Below the pieces are notes generated by a model. The model was given only the letters and a program-made list of their open reading frames with translations. It was not told the DNA's origin and did not search any database. Source: Cymodocea nodosa (lineage: Eukaryota; Streptophyta; Magnoliopsida; Alismatales; Cymodoceaceae). From it: 64,000 nucleotides of DNA. The translations under genes and the position numbers were made by a program. Positions 21,646-33,899 of the stretch are shown here, in pieces; the first letter of the stretch is position 1; every line of letters starts with the position of its first letter. The stretch covers positions 17,925,501-17,989,500 of the forward strand of contig CM072335.1 of NCBI GenBank assembly GCA_036874045.1, in the 5' to 3' direction.

Positions 21646-21912
21646 ATGAGCACCATGATCTCCAACATCTTCTTGCTCCTTTCCTTGCTGATCTCGCATT
21701 TTGGCATGTGTGGGTTGGAGAGAGGGAGCGAAAACGACTCCAAGGCCCTACTGGCCATCAAAACATTTGTCGACGCCGCCGACGTGATTCCTTGGAGGAA
21801 GGAAGATGCGGGCAATGCCTGCAACTAGAGATTTGTCAAGGAGTGCACCCCCGACAGCCATGTCAGGAAGCTTGTTGTATGGCGGTAGGAGCACTGTTTG
21901 GATCTCCAGCAT
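21646..21912 (+). pseudogene. LRR receptor-like kinase, N-terminal gene fragment
   Basis: From the ATG at 21646: a hydrophobic signal peptide (ISNIFLLLSLLISHFGM), then the plant LRR N-terminal cap (DSKALLAIKTFVDAADVIPW, then a Cys and an expected Trp, then FVKECTPDSHVRKLVV). This pattern is typical of subgroup III receptor-like kinases, which are plasma-membrane proteins. The Trp after the CN pair is TAG at 21826, and the reading ends where an LTR interrupts at 21912. Only about 90 codons remain; no LRR units, transmembrane or kinase part. GC content and codon use differ sharply from the AT-rich surroundings, consistent with capture by a DNA transposon. Confidence 0.7.
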
Positions 21913-24155
21913 GGCACCAGAAAAACTTGATTGGTTACCCAGCAACACGCTAGAAAAACTTGGGTTTGTTAACTTCTGTTTTTACTTAGTTAATTTATCT
22001 TTATGCCTATTCCTTTTTAGAAGTAAACAAACAACCTTTCACACAAATTAAATATTAATTCCAATTTGTATTTTAACTGCAAGTGCATAGTGTCTATTGT
22101 ATTAGTGTGCAAGTACAGGTCGATCCAACAGGGAATTGCTTAAGAATTGCGAACTGTTCCATTTTTAACAATCAAATTTATATATTCAATAAGCTCTCCG
22201 TTGAGTTACAGTTAACTCAACAGACAAAGTTCGTTGAATTATGGCTAACTCAACGAACTAACCTCGTGGAATTAAGTTAACTCCACGAGCCTACCTTTCC
22301 TATTTAATACTACTATTTACAAAGGAATTCAGCCAACCATTGGGCGGTTCCACAGAGTGTAAATAACATCAATTAAGCTCTTTAATGTTAGTAAACACTG
22401 GATTTATCATTAGGCAATACTAACATTCAGATAATTCAAACAATAACCATTAAAATCTTTAAGTCTTTTGAACGAACCAATTTCAGTAAACTATAAAACT
22501 AAAACAAACATAAAACAATCACAACACTAACAAAGATAACATTAATTACGATACAAAACAAACAATACAACACTCAAATACAAAATATAAACATAGATAA
22601 GTTGTTTTTGGTATTTTTGTTTTGATATGAGCATGAAAATGGGCGAAAGGTGAAATGTAAAGTAATCTCAATCGACAGTAAATACTTCCGTCACTACATG
22701 CGACGCGATTACACCACTGAAAATTAAACCACTTACAATTCTGTCTCCTCTCCCTATAGAATCGCGAGTCCAGAATTGCAAGATGATCTCCTCTTCAGCA
22801 TACAAGCATCAACCCAAAGGCAAGGCTAGAAGCTTTACGATCTCCTGAGATATGAGTCAGTGCTTGGTGAAAATGGCTTCCCTTCCCGCGATGCGATCAC
22901 TCCTCACAGTGGTTGTTAGGTGTTGTATTTGGCTTGGAATCGACCCGACATCAGGAAAGTATCCTCACAGACCTCCAATGGTTGGTGATTATGGTGGTGG
23001 TGATGATGGTTGGTGTGGTACTTTAGAGAATTGCCGACGTTGCCTGTAGAAAGCTCGGTGATCCTCCTCTACACACATTGGCCACACCCATCGATCACAC
23101 ACACTTTACTTCTTTTTCTACTTTTCTTTTATATTTCTTTAGTGGTAACTGCTTCTGCTTGAATGGTCAGTTGGATTTCCTTCATTCATATCAACGACGA
23201 TGATTTCTTCTCCCTTCGACGAGTAAATTCCTGTGTGATACATGCGATCGTGGTTTTTTCTTCCAACTGTTTTATTCCTGCAACCGCTATAGTGGCATAT
23301 TAGAAAATAAATAGTCCGTAGAGTTACAGATAACTCAACGGACTTGCTTCGTTGATTTAACTATAAAACATGTGCATAAATTTAACTATCCGATGCTCAA
23401 GTGCATTTCAGATACTTACAAACTTAACTATCCGATGCCTAGAAGCATTTCAGATAATTATAGACTTAACTATCCGATGCTCAGATGCATTTCAGATAGT
23501 TACAGATAACTCACCGATATATAACTTAAGTCAATCTTCCAGAGCACGACACGTGTCATTAGTAGTTTTATAATAAAGAAATATTTTGGAGAGTTATAAG
23601 TCTAATTATCCGATGCCTAGATGCATTTCAGATAGTTAGAGATAACTCATCAAAAATCCACTTAAGTCATTCTTCCAGAACATGACACATGCCATCAGTA
23701 GTTTTATAATAAAAGGAGATTTCGGGGAGTTACACATATAACTATCTGATGCCCAACTGCAATTTCGGATACTTAGAGATAACTCACCGAAAGTCTACTT
23801 AAGTCATGCATTATGGTTTCAACACGTGTACTTCAGGAAATAATAAAATATTCTTTTAAAACATAACTGTTCGGCAATTTAAACATAACTGTCCGATACA
23901 TGTTCGGTACGTTAAACATAACTATCTAAAATAACAGAAAATTCGGATACTTAAGAATTTCACAACTTGTAATTTACCGAGAGTTCAGAAATGTACTAAA
24001 TTAACATTAATTCCCTGGACTTATGCAGATTCTTTCATTAAAGCATATAACAGTGCAATTATAACATAATGACTTAATTCTCATATGATAAGCTAAATAT
24101 TATGCAATTAACCATCATTTAATCATTAATATTATGCACTTTTTCATTCTAAACA
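21913..24155 (-). mobile_element. Inserted Athila-family LTR with two primer-site-like units at its end
   Basis: AGCAT flanks both sides (21908-21912 and 24156-24160), a likely 5-bp target duplication. On the minus strand it runs from TGTTTAGAATG (24155) through an LTR (to 21961) and then two primer-site-like tandem units, ending in CTGGTGCC. It looks like a solo LTR that carried primer-site sequence with it. TATA-like box near 23136; several ATCCGATGC hairpins at 23380-23790. Confidence 0.65.
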
Positions 24156-24335
24156 AGCATGGAGGTGACAAGTGGAGACGAGGTCGGAGGTAGGGCCTTT
24201 GGATTGGGGAGTGGATGCATGGGAGGAGGAGGGAAGCGAGAAGGCAGAACGAGAGGACGTAGGGGAGTAGCCAATGCCCATCACGGTCTCGCACTCAAAG
24301 AATAGTCCAGTGGAGTGCCCAGCTCGCTTCATTCC
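24156..24335. other. GC-rich captured fragment, unidentified
   Basis: Clearly GC-richer than the flanks and lying within the Harbinger-type element. A 62-codon minus-strand ORF crosses it, but I do not recognise the product. Probably a second captured host fragment or the continuation of the same gene. Confidence 0.4.
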
Positions 24336-24751
24336 TTCTTCTTTTTTTTTTGAAAAGGAGATTATTTGTGGCCTTGAAAAATAATGGATAGAAAAGTAAA
24401 AAACTAGAAAAATTGATGGTAAACGAAAAGGAATGAAAGTATTTATGTTTTGTTTACTTTTTTTAATATCTCATAATTTTAAAAAAAAAATTTAAAAATT
24501 TAGAAATATTCATAATAGATATTTAAAATAGTTTATAAAGGTAAACTTAAACTATTTAAAAAAATTTCTTATCATTTCCTGGTATGCACAAATAGCTCTT
24601 TCTTTTCTGTCATTTCCTATCATTTCTTAGTGTGCACAAATATCATTTCTTTCCTATCATTTACTATCATTTTTTCTCCTTTCCATTTCCCATTATTTCC
24701 TGGATCTCCCATTGTTTCATTTCCCGACAGGAAATGTGCACAAACAGGCCC
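24336..24751. repeat. Harbinger subterminal repeats
   Basis: Repeated TTTGTGCA and GGAAATGA-like phrases leading to the terminal GGCCTGTTTGTGCAC. They resemble 36994-37290 in reverse and are probable transposase-binding repeats. Confidence 0.55.
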
Positions 24752-24776
24752 AAATATTGAAGATTCAAGGATTACC

Positions 24777-26356
24777 TGTAGGATCGTATGGCTACACAAG
24801 AGGGGGGTGGATTGTGTATCTTTAATATTTTCTGAAATATATTTGAAACTTTAAAACTCAAAAACAAGTCGAGACATTATTTTCATAAAATCATTTTTAT
24901 TCAAGGTTTCAATTACAATATACAATTCAATTCTCCTCAAAAATTGTAGATGCAATTATATTTCGATACCATGTATCATCTAAACAATTTCATAACTACA
25001 AACAGAGAAAACTAATTTGCAGAATTTAAAACTTTTCTCCTTGTTTGAGATCTTTCTTCTTGTTCTTTTCCTTCTTCAGCAATTCTTTAGTGACGAATAT
25101 CTTGTCTTTTCATGCTTAACCGAATTTGCTTTCTTTTGATACTTCAAATCTTCAGTGACAAAAATCTTACCTTTTTATGCTTCACTGAACTTTCTTCCAC
25201 TTGAGAGATTTTCCCCGAGAAGGTGTTTTTGATCCTTGAAAAAGATTTTTCTTTTGGTGTGCAGGGATGTTTGATCCTTGAAAAGATTTTTCGTTTTGTG
25301 TGCAAGGATAAATTGATCAACAAGAATTCTATGCCTTTTATACTGTATCTTCATTTCATGCATATCCTTCATGTTTAACCACCACCAGTTTTCCACTTCT
25401 CCACGTCTTTTCTTTTTCCTTCATCGAAACACACACGTTCTAACCCACGTTTATATTTCGAATTTTCTTTAATTATCAGTCCTGGATCTCTAAAAAATTT
25501 CCTGCAAAATAAACTTTCTCGTCCAAAAGTTTTTCATTAGTGTAATAAGAAGTCGTTACTTTAATGTTAACTAAACGAGTAACACAAGTATATATATAAC
25601 TTAACGTTTCTAACTTAACGAGTTCCTCAAGTGCCATTTCACGTGACAAGTACTGTAGCTAACTCAACGAACTATGTCCGTGGTGTTATGCTATCTCAAC
25701 GAACCATCTCCGTTGTGTTATGATAACTCAACGAACCAGTAATAAACAAATATTTTTATAATAAGAATTTTACCACGTGCAAAAATAACAACTTAAGTTT
25801 ATAACGCTAACCTAACGCGTTGCCTTAGTGTTCAATATAGCAACTCAACACGTTTAGTTATGTTAACTTAACGAGTTAAACATGTGCACCTCACGTGATA
25901 CAATACAACATTCGTAACTTATAATTTCACCACGTGTATAACACTAACTTAACGAGTTCGTCTCTTCTTTTACTCACTAACTTAACGAGTTATCACGTGA
26001 CCTATTTTAACCTTTAAGCCTCTAACTTAACGAGTTGTCACGTGACCTCTATACAAACAAAACTCTAACTTAACGAGTTGTCTAAACGTGCACTGTTCAT
26101 GATACATAAGATATAACATTAAAACATATCATGCTTTTCAATAAAAACACACGTTAACTTAACGTTTAGCTAAATGAGAAATTAATGCAACGAAATGACT
26201 AGTTATTAACTTCATATCCAATACAGACAAGTATTTATATCAGTAAGCTTTTTCTGTATTAATTGATGATTTTAATTTCTTTTCACAAGTAATAGTAATT
26301 GAGCAAATATGATTATTTTCATTCAGCACACATCATCAAAACAAAAATACTCAACA
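24777..26356 (-). repeat. 3' LTR of the SIRE-type element
   Basis: 1,580 bases, TGTTGAG start at 26356 on the minus strand and CCTACA end at 24777. It holds many CTAACTTAACGAGTT and CACGTG repeats (25590-26160). A solo copy of the same family is at 57066-58611. The part at about 25770-25930 is homologous to a segment of the Athila-family LTRs at 41335-41465. Confidence 0.9.
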
Positions 26357-26370
26357 ATCTCCCCCTTTTT
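26357..26370 (-). other. Polypurine tract of the SIRE-type element
   Basis: AAAAAGGGGGAGAT on the minus strand, immediately upstream of the 3' LTR. Confidence 0.85.
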
Positions 26371-26857
26371 GATGATGACAAAACCATATTAAATCAATTA
26401 TGAAATATGTATAACTCAACAAAGCACCTTCGTTGGGTTAACTTTTAATTCAACAAACTTGTTTGTTGACTTAAGTTCACTTAAGCTTATTTCTATTGTT
26501 TGTGTAAATTTTACCTCTCAGAACTAAAACTCTCAAATGTAAATAATTATATAAGTATCAGTTTTCTAATTATCATCTATCAGATTACAATAACCATTTA
26601 AATAGCATCTCCTTTTATAATATATATATGCAATTAAGATCATAATCATCTTTTTATAATATTTCTCCTCCTTTTTTGTCATTAATCAAAAAGATAATTA
26701 CAAAGAATATATATACATATATAAGAGATATAATTACAACAACTCTTTCTGTAAACAAGAATAATAATTGAAGACATTTACAGGAAAATGTATTGTTCAA
26801 TGAATCAAACAAGTAATACAAACATTACATTTTGTATTTAGAAACAAACAAAAACAG
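26371..26857 (-). other. Non-coding stretch between third ORF and 3' LTR
   Basis: AT-rich; a GTTGAGTTA-type hairpin at 26400-26480. No gene seen. Confidence 0.5.
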
Positions 26858-29182
26858 TTAGCGACCCCTCCTAAGTATATCACTTATAGCAGTACATATT
26901 TTATCTCCTAGATGCCTAATATCATTTCTGATGTCGTTAAGCACTGCATCTAAGTCAGGAGGTAGCTGGGTTTGCTGTTCTGCTTGAACTGAATAACTTT
27001 GTTGTTGTTGTTGTTGTATATGGTTTGTATCAAGTTGTTGTTGTTGTTGTCGTTGAGGTTTATGCATGGTTTGGAATTTTTGCAAATCTTTGACACTAAA
27101 TGCTCTCATGCCTTTAGTTTTAGAGGGCTAGTCGGATAAATTCAATTGGCTTGCAATGAGTCTACATACAGCATCACCATAAAATAACTTTGAACTCATA
27201 TGCTGTAGTTGAGAAGTGAAAACATCAAACCAATTGATTTGAATTCTATTCAGCAAGCTATAAGTTGCATATAAACAACTTCTACTAACTTCCATATTGT
27301 GTCCAACTCTCTGAAATAAATTTTCATGCAATATATTTGCAATAAACCTTGCCTCTGCATTCAGATTTTCCATTAATCTCATTTCAGAATATACATCTGG
27401 AATTTTTGATAAAGACTGAATGTTCCATTCCAGTTGTCTTATCATGTCAAATCTGTTGGTAACAACAACACCTTCATTCTTTAATCCTAAAACTTCAAAA
27501 ATTAACTCAAGAGACAATATAAACTCCTGTTCATTTATTTGAGTTTTCAGAAAATTTCCATTCTTGACCAGATTGCTATAAAAAGCTGCAATAAGCTCTG
27601 TGTATTGCTTCCATTTCCTTCCTACTGGCAAGAATTTAATGAGGCCTTGAAACTCAAACAGATCTCTTATGTCCATCAAATTTCTGAATTTTATTGGACA
27701 AGCATGCAGAATCTGACATGTAATCAGATTATTGTATTTCTGCAATGCTTATTTAGATCTAAAATGAATTGTATTACCTTGAATGCTTAACATTGTACAC
27801 AAAGAAGGTGATACCTGAAGCCGTGATTCAGAGTTTAATTCATCTTCAGGAACCTCTTCTTCAAAATGAATGTCATGTTGTTCCTCTTCCAAAATATTAT
27901 CTTGAAGCTGCTCAGGTAAGCTTGATTCTTCATCTTCAACAGTGTTAGGAACATTGTCAATATGCTCAACATTCATCTATTCAGTCTCTATAGAATGTTC
28001 AGAGTACAATTTTTCTACAAATTCTACAGCCGGTGTATCTGTTTGTAATTGTTCATTTTGTTCAACAGATATTTCCATTGATTCATGTTGTGAATTCTCA
28101 AACTCTGCTTCTATAGATTCCGTAGAAGGCTGGTTAACTTTTAGCTCTTTTAAAGTCTTAACAATTTCAATATCTGCTACTCCAAACAATTTAGCCTTTG
28201 AACTAGTTACTGCCTCAACATTGTCAATTATATCTGCAATAACTTGTTCAATGTCAGGTGCTTGATGCTCTGATTTGTCAATTTCTGCATCATCAGGACT
28301 TGTATTAATAGAAAAACTTGAGCTTATATTTGACTTGGATTTCTTCTCAAGCTTTCTAGCAAGGGAAAATAAAGTCTCATTATCTTCATCAGTTTCCGTG
28401 TGTTCGGAACTGATGAGTTTATTAGATGCACAATAAGGTACAATGTCTAGACATACATTATCCTTTGAAAATAAATTTTCATCTGATTTTCCTTTTTCAA
28501 TAGACTTTGTTTCCTTAGACATAATTTTTCTGACTTTCCTTCTTCTATAACATTTTTGTTTCTCCTTTTCAAGTATTGCTGTTTTCTTTTCAAATTGCTC
28601 CATAAAAGTTTTCTGCTTTAATTCTTCTAAGGCACTTTCTATTGCAACGGCCTTTCGAAGACTATCAACTTTTGTTTTGTCTACAACAATATCTGATTCT
28701 ACTTGTTTTGAATATAAAGGAGTAGGGATAGCTGATTCATGCTTTTCCTCAAATGCATGTAGTCTTGTATCGTTTATAGGAGTTTGAGGAGTTCCTATTG
28801 ATGAACCTACACCTTTTTCCAAATATTTTGCATACTGTTCCAAAAATGCAATTTCAGCACATTTCATTCTATATTCTCTATCATATTTACTTCAAATACC
28901 CATGTATGTAATACTTGCATCAGTATGTTGAAGTTCTTATCTAACTTCATCTAATATATCTTGAGAAAAGAAGTAATCTCTATAAAGTTCTTCTAACCTT
29001 TTGTCGACTCGAAATATTTTCTTGAACCAAGTACGTGGTACTTTATCATTATCTATTTCTCTATTTCTTTTCCTTTTGCATCTCTTCTGCTTTTGCCTTT
29101 TCCTTTGCCACGACCTTTGTAGAACTTGGAGACCATCGTCGCAGGTTGTAACAGCAACAAGCGGGAAAGATTTTCTTGACAA
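26858..29182 (-). pseudogene. Env-position ORF of the SIRE element with a PF20167-like domain
   Basis: One reading frame of 775 codons broken only by five in-frame stops (near 28937, 28896, 27977, 27749 and 27128). The N-terminus is basic (RKRQKQKRCKRKRNRE), followed by a long charged, Ser/Glu-rich middle. The domain at 27690-27128 reads DIRDLFEFQGLIKF, then AAFYSNLVKN, SLELIFEVLGLKNEG, FIANILHENLFQRVGHNMEVS and NRIQINW, closely parallel to the downstream ORF of the Ty3 elements here. The C-terminus is poly-Gln rich (27060-26990) and ends ISDILRRGR. No obvious transmembrane segment. SIRE elements are known for an env-like ORF at this place; whether this one does that job is unclear. Confidence 0.75.
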
Positions 29183-29639
29183 AGTTTACAAATAACCTAA
29201 GTCCTCGTGTTATAAGTGTTTAAATAGGGTTTTTAGGCGTATAACTCAACGTGAAGATAAGTCGGGTTTAGAAATTAAATAAATATTGAATAAAGTTTAT
29301 TCAATCAAGGTACCCGAAATATTCAAGTATAACTCGTTGAGTTAACTAACCTAACGAGTAAAACGCTGTCTAGAGGCAGTTTTACACGTTACCTTATCTA
29401 ATATAATGTCTAGTTAGTACACTTAAACAAGTTTCAGATGCTTCCAACTAAAACCTTCTGAAAACAACACACATGCTAAACTTAACATTATCTTGAGAAC
29501 ATTGTAAACTATTTGAACATTTTGTCTTTTGAATCTAGAATAGTTTATTTGTCTTTTTAAATTATTTCATCAAGATTTTAAGAGGACATTAATTCAGATT
29601 AACTAAGATTTGTATTTTAAATTATATTAATCTGTTTTT
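29183..29639 (-). other. Non-coding stretch upstream of the third ORF
   Basis: Contains a CGTTGAGTTA/TAACGAG inverted repeat (29330-29360). No ORF of note. Confidence 0.5.
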
Positions 29640-30690
29640 GACATTGTTAATGCTCCCCCTACAAATATACTTCAAATATATTCAATCAAAATACAAAATA
29701 TACTTGTAGTGACAATAGATGTTAAGTATAACTATACTTTTACATTTTATTTTCAGAGACTTCCGTTATCCTAACATCATCAAAAATGATTTCCAGAATC
29801 AATTACTATTGTATATGAATCAAAACACAACTTTGAACTCAATTTGATTAATTCAAGGAGAATAAAAGAATGTATCTCAAATAAACGTTTTCAAAAGTAC
29901 TAATGTTGATTCAATAAATCAGTAGTCATATTGGTATAAACTATATGCGATTCAAAGATATCTGTAATTAATGAAACAAATTTTTCTTTTCAAAACAGTA
30001 AATATTGATAATTTTCTTTAAAAGTAAGTTTGAAAAGCTTGAATCATACAAGAGCTTTCTAATGTACCCGTGTAATGAGCTTTCAGTCAACAATCCCAGA
30101 TCTGATCAAGACCTTAGGTTGCCAGATTTAAAGAATCCTTTTTCAGGACAACAATCCTTACATACCTATCTGCTCAAGTACAAAAGGCTCGTGATCAAAC
30201 TAATCAATAAACTCTCAAAGATTTTCACTTTGTAAGCACTTTTCATTTTAAGCACAATATATATGTATTCCATTAATATAGATGTAATAAAACACAAATC
30301 TCATACAATTTTTACTTCTATGAATGTACTGAGAATATGAATCAGTTTCAATAAGCTTATACTTTTGATTAACAATTTAAGATGAGTTACATATAACTTA
30401 TTCTACAAGTTTAATCAACTAAGTCAAATTTATGCATGATCATATGCATTTTCCTTGATTCAAAGAAAATATTTAATCAAAATTTCAGAATGTCAGAAGT
30501 ATTTAATGTTTTTCATTTACACTTCCACTTAAAATCGTAAAAACCATTAAAATTGATAAACTACTTAAAATCAATAAGATACTACTATGATTTTACAATA
30601 AATACATAGTATCTGAAGCAGTAGTTTAGATATTACTTTAGATATTTATAATAAGTATATAATATCTATGAGGTGAACAACATCATCAAT
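29640..30690 (-). repeat. SIRE post-polymerase module, shared with the Athila-type tails
   Basis: Begins about 30 bases after the RNase H stop codon (30724) and ends in the purine run TAGGGGGAGC (near 29660). Homologous along its length to 14059-15165 and 58750-59790. Non-coding; role unknown, possibly a leader for the downstream ORF. Confidence 0.75.
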
Positions 30691-30723
30691 AATATTTATC
30701 TTTTTATGTGGAGTTTAAGCATT

Positions 30724-33160
30724 TTACACATCACATAGCTTACAAATACCTAAATTTAATCTAATGTTGCAGAATGTATTTTCGCCTAGAGGTTTTGTAA
30801 ATATATCAGCTAATTGATTTTTACTAGACACAAATTCTAATTTAATTTTTCCTTTAATTACGTTATCTCTTAAAAAATGATGTCTAACCTTTATATGCTT
30901 TGCTCTTGAATGTAATATAGGATTTTTGGAAAGATTTATTGTAGAACTACTGTCACAATAAATCTCAGTTGTATCATAAGATAATCCAAAATCTTCTAAA
31001 GTTTGCCTTATCCACAGAATCTGAGTGCAACACAGTGCAGCAGCAACATATTCAGCTTCTGTAGTAGAAAGTGCTACACAGTTTTGCTTTTTACTAAACC
31101 ATGACACCAAATTATTTCCCAATAATTGACATGTGCCACTAGTACTCTTTCTATCAGATTTAGATCCTACATAATCAGTATCAGTATATCCTATAAGATC
31201 TATTGAACTATCCTTAGAATAATACAGTCTGAAATTTTTAGTTCCTTGTATATATCTAAATATTCTTTTAACTGCAATTAAGTGTGATTTTTTAGGATTA
31301 GATTGAAATCTAGCACAAACACACACAACAAACATAATATCAGGTCTACTAGTAGTCAAATAAAGTAAAGAACCAATTATACTTCTGTATTTTCTTTGAT
31401 CTATAGATTTTCCTATGTTATCAATATCTAACTTTAAAGTAGTACTCATAGGAGTTCCTCGAATCCTTGTATCATTAAAATTAAATTTCTTAAGCATTTC
31501 ATCTGCATATTTTTCCTGATTTAAAAATATACCTTTATCCATTTGCTTAATTTGAAGTCCTAGAAAATATGAAAGTTCTCCTATCATACTCATTTCAAAC
31601 TGATTAGTCATCTCTTCAAAGAATATTTCTATCAACTTATCAGAGGTTGCTCCAAAGATTATATCATCCACGTATATTTAAACAACAATCTGATCTTTAC
31701 CATCTCTCTTAATAAATAGAGTATGATCCACTTTTCCCATGATATAGCCTTTTTCTATTAAAAAAGTAGACAATCTTTCATACCATGATCTAGGTGCTTG
31801 CTTCAAACCATATAAGGCTTTCTTCAATTTATACACAAAGTCAGGATTTTTAATATCTTCAAATCCAGGTGGTTGTTTTACATAGACTTCTTCATTAATT
31901 AAACCATTTAGAAATGCACTCTTTACATCCATTTGATATAATTTAAAATCCATATAACAAGCATAGGCCAATAATATTCTAATACTTTCTAACCTAGCCA
32001 TAAGAGCAAATGTTTCATCATAATCTAATCCTTCTTCTTGTGTATACCCTTGTGCAACTAATCGAGCTTTATTCCTTATAATTTGACCAGTTTCGTTAGT
32101 TTTGTTTCTAAAGATCCACTTTGTACCTATTATGAACTGATTTTCTAGTGGAGAGACTAATTCCCATACATCATTTCTGATGAATTGATTTAGTTCTTCT
32201 TACATTGCCACTATCCAATTTTCATCAGATAATGCTTCTTGTATATTCCTTGGTTCCACCATAGAAACAAACATACACATACTATTTAAATTTACTGAAG
32301 CTCTAGTTTTAACTCCCTCATTAATATTACCAATGACTTGAGTAATGGGATGTGATGTAGAATAACGCCAATTTCTCTGATTTTCCTCAATATTCTCATC
32401 AACATCTGAAAGTCCATCACTTTCATCATTAGTTTGATCATTTAAGTTCATATTTTTGATTTTCTCAGATAAATCATCAATCTCTCTATTGATCTCTAAC
32501 TCATTTGGAAAATTGATCAAGTCATCATTATCAGCTTTAGATTGAGATTCTCTAAGAGAATTTTCATTGAAGCTTACATGGAGGGTTTCTTCAATAGTCC
32601 TAGAAGTCTTGTTATATACTCTATAGGCTTTACTTCTAGTAGAGTAACCTACAAAAATTCCTTTATCCGATTTGGCTTGAAATTTATCCCTTTTATCCTT
32701 AGTATTAAGAATAAAACACTTGCAGCCAAATGGTTTCATATAGGAAATTTTTGGAACCCTATTAAACATAATTTCAAAAGGAGTTTTATTAACATGAGGT
32801 CTTAAATGACTTCTGTTAATAACATAACAAGCTGTATTTACTGCTTCAGCCCAAAGATTTTGAGGTAACTTATGTTCATTCAACATAGTTCTGGCCATTT
32901 CTTGAAGTGATCTATTCTTTCTCTCAACAACACCATTTTGACACAGTGCTCTTGGAAAAGAAAATATGTGATCAATGCCATGCTCATTACAATAGTTATC
33001 CATTTGATCATTATCAAATTCAGTTCCATGATCACTCCTAAGTTTTTGAATAGAGACACTTTGCTCATTTTGAACAAAATTGCAAAACATTTTAAATTTT
33101 TCAAAAACTTCTGTCTTAGATGCTAGAAAATATACCCAAGTGATCTAGAGAAGTCATCTA
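30724..33160 (-). pseudogene. pol: SIRE pol: integrase core, reverse transcriptase, RNase H
   Basis: Single frame with TAA stops at 32199 and 31678, both at expected Gln codons. Integrase: RSDHGTEF and NGVVERKNRSLQEMARTML carry the second Asp and the Glu of the DDE set, followed by the copia C-terminal SHLRPHVNKTPFE. Reverse transcriptase: KARLVAQGYTQEEG, MDVKSAFLNG, ALYGLKQAPRSWY and the catalytic YVDDIIFG (about 31690-31670). RNase H: GYTDTDYVGSKSDRKSTSG, ALSTTEAEYVA and QLADIFTKPL. A frameshift near 33150 separates it from the integrase N-terminus. Apart from these lesions the frame is well preserved. Confidence 0.92.
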
Positions 33161-33839
33161 CTAAAACAAATACATTCTGTTTACCACCAAGACTCATGAT
33201 TCTTGTTGGTCCAAATAGATCCATATGTATAAGTTCTAAGACTCTCTTGCTTGAAATATCAGTTTTGGATTAAAAAGAGTTTTTGTGAAGTTTACCTAAC
33301 TCACATGCATCACACATAAATTTCTTTGAGTATTTAATCTTTGGTAAACCTCTCATTAAATGTTTTCTAGATAGTTTATGTATCAGTCTCATATTTATAT
33401 GCCCAATCCTTCTATGCCATAGATATGCATCACTAGTTTCAGCTAGCAAACATGAATTTAAATCAACTGCACCAAAAGGTAAAGATAAAATACATATAGA
33501 ACCTTTTCTTTTAGCAATAAACTTAATTTCATCTGTATTTTTATCAATTATTTTGCATACATTATCTTCAAACACTACATAATATTCATTTTCAGTTAGT
33601 TTTATGACACTCACCAAATTAAATCTTAGGTTTTCTACATATAGTACATTCGAAATAACACAAGTAGGAGTTATTTGAACATTGCCCATACCTATGATTT
33701 TATCTTTGCTTTGGTTTCCAAATGTTACACTTCCTTTCATGGTATTTGTAAAATTTTGTAATAGACTTTTTTGTCCGGTCATGTGACTTGACGCTCCACT
33801 GTCCAAGATCCATTTTGATGATGTTTCCTCCTGCAACAC
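33100..33839 (-). pseudogene. pol: SIRE protease and integrase zinc-binding region
   Basis: Retropepsin WILDSGASSHMTG near 33805, then the pre-integrase segment AYLWHRRIGHINMRLI...CDACELGKLHK, which is the HHCC zinc finger. A TAA at 33270 falls where most relatives have Gln. After it HMDLFGPTRIMSLGG and VLVDDFSRS give the first catalytic Asp of integrase, before the frameshift near 33150. Confidence 0.88.
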
Positions 33840-33899
33840 AAATTAAGAAAAACTCTTTCTTGGTACCCAATGTTGTTGAGGACCAAGTTCATTAAACGC

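Larger units (their letters stand above)
21205..24751. mobile_element. Non-autonomous PIF/Harbinger-type element carrying host gene fragments
   Basis: Ends are GGGGGGGTTTGTGC (21205) and GTGCACAAACAGGCCC (to 24751), inverted and matching the two ends of the transposase-bearing element at 36994-39174. The flanks are AAA on both sides (21202-21204 and 24752-24754), compatible with a 3-bp target duplication, and the host sequence on either side joins into the arm A-inverse. Inside are GC-richer host fragments (21380-21912 and 24156-24335) and an inserted Athila-family LTR (21913-24155). No transposase. Confidence 0.65.

Noticed and set aside
21454-21824. Minus-strand ORFs rich in Leu/Phe
   Set aside because: They are the complement of the GAA microsatellite and of the LRR-kinase fragment.
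24144-24332. 62-codon minus-strand ORF as a gene
   Set aside because: No recognisable domain, starts in captured GC-rich sequence and crosses into an LTR end.
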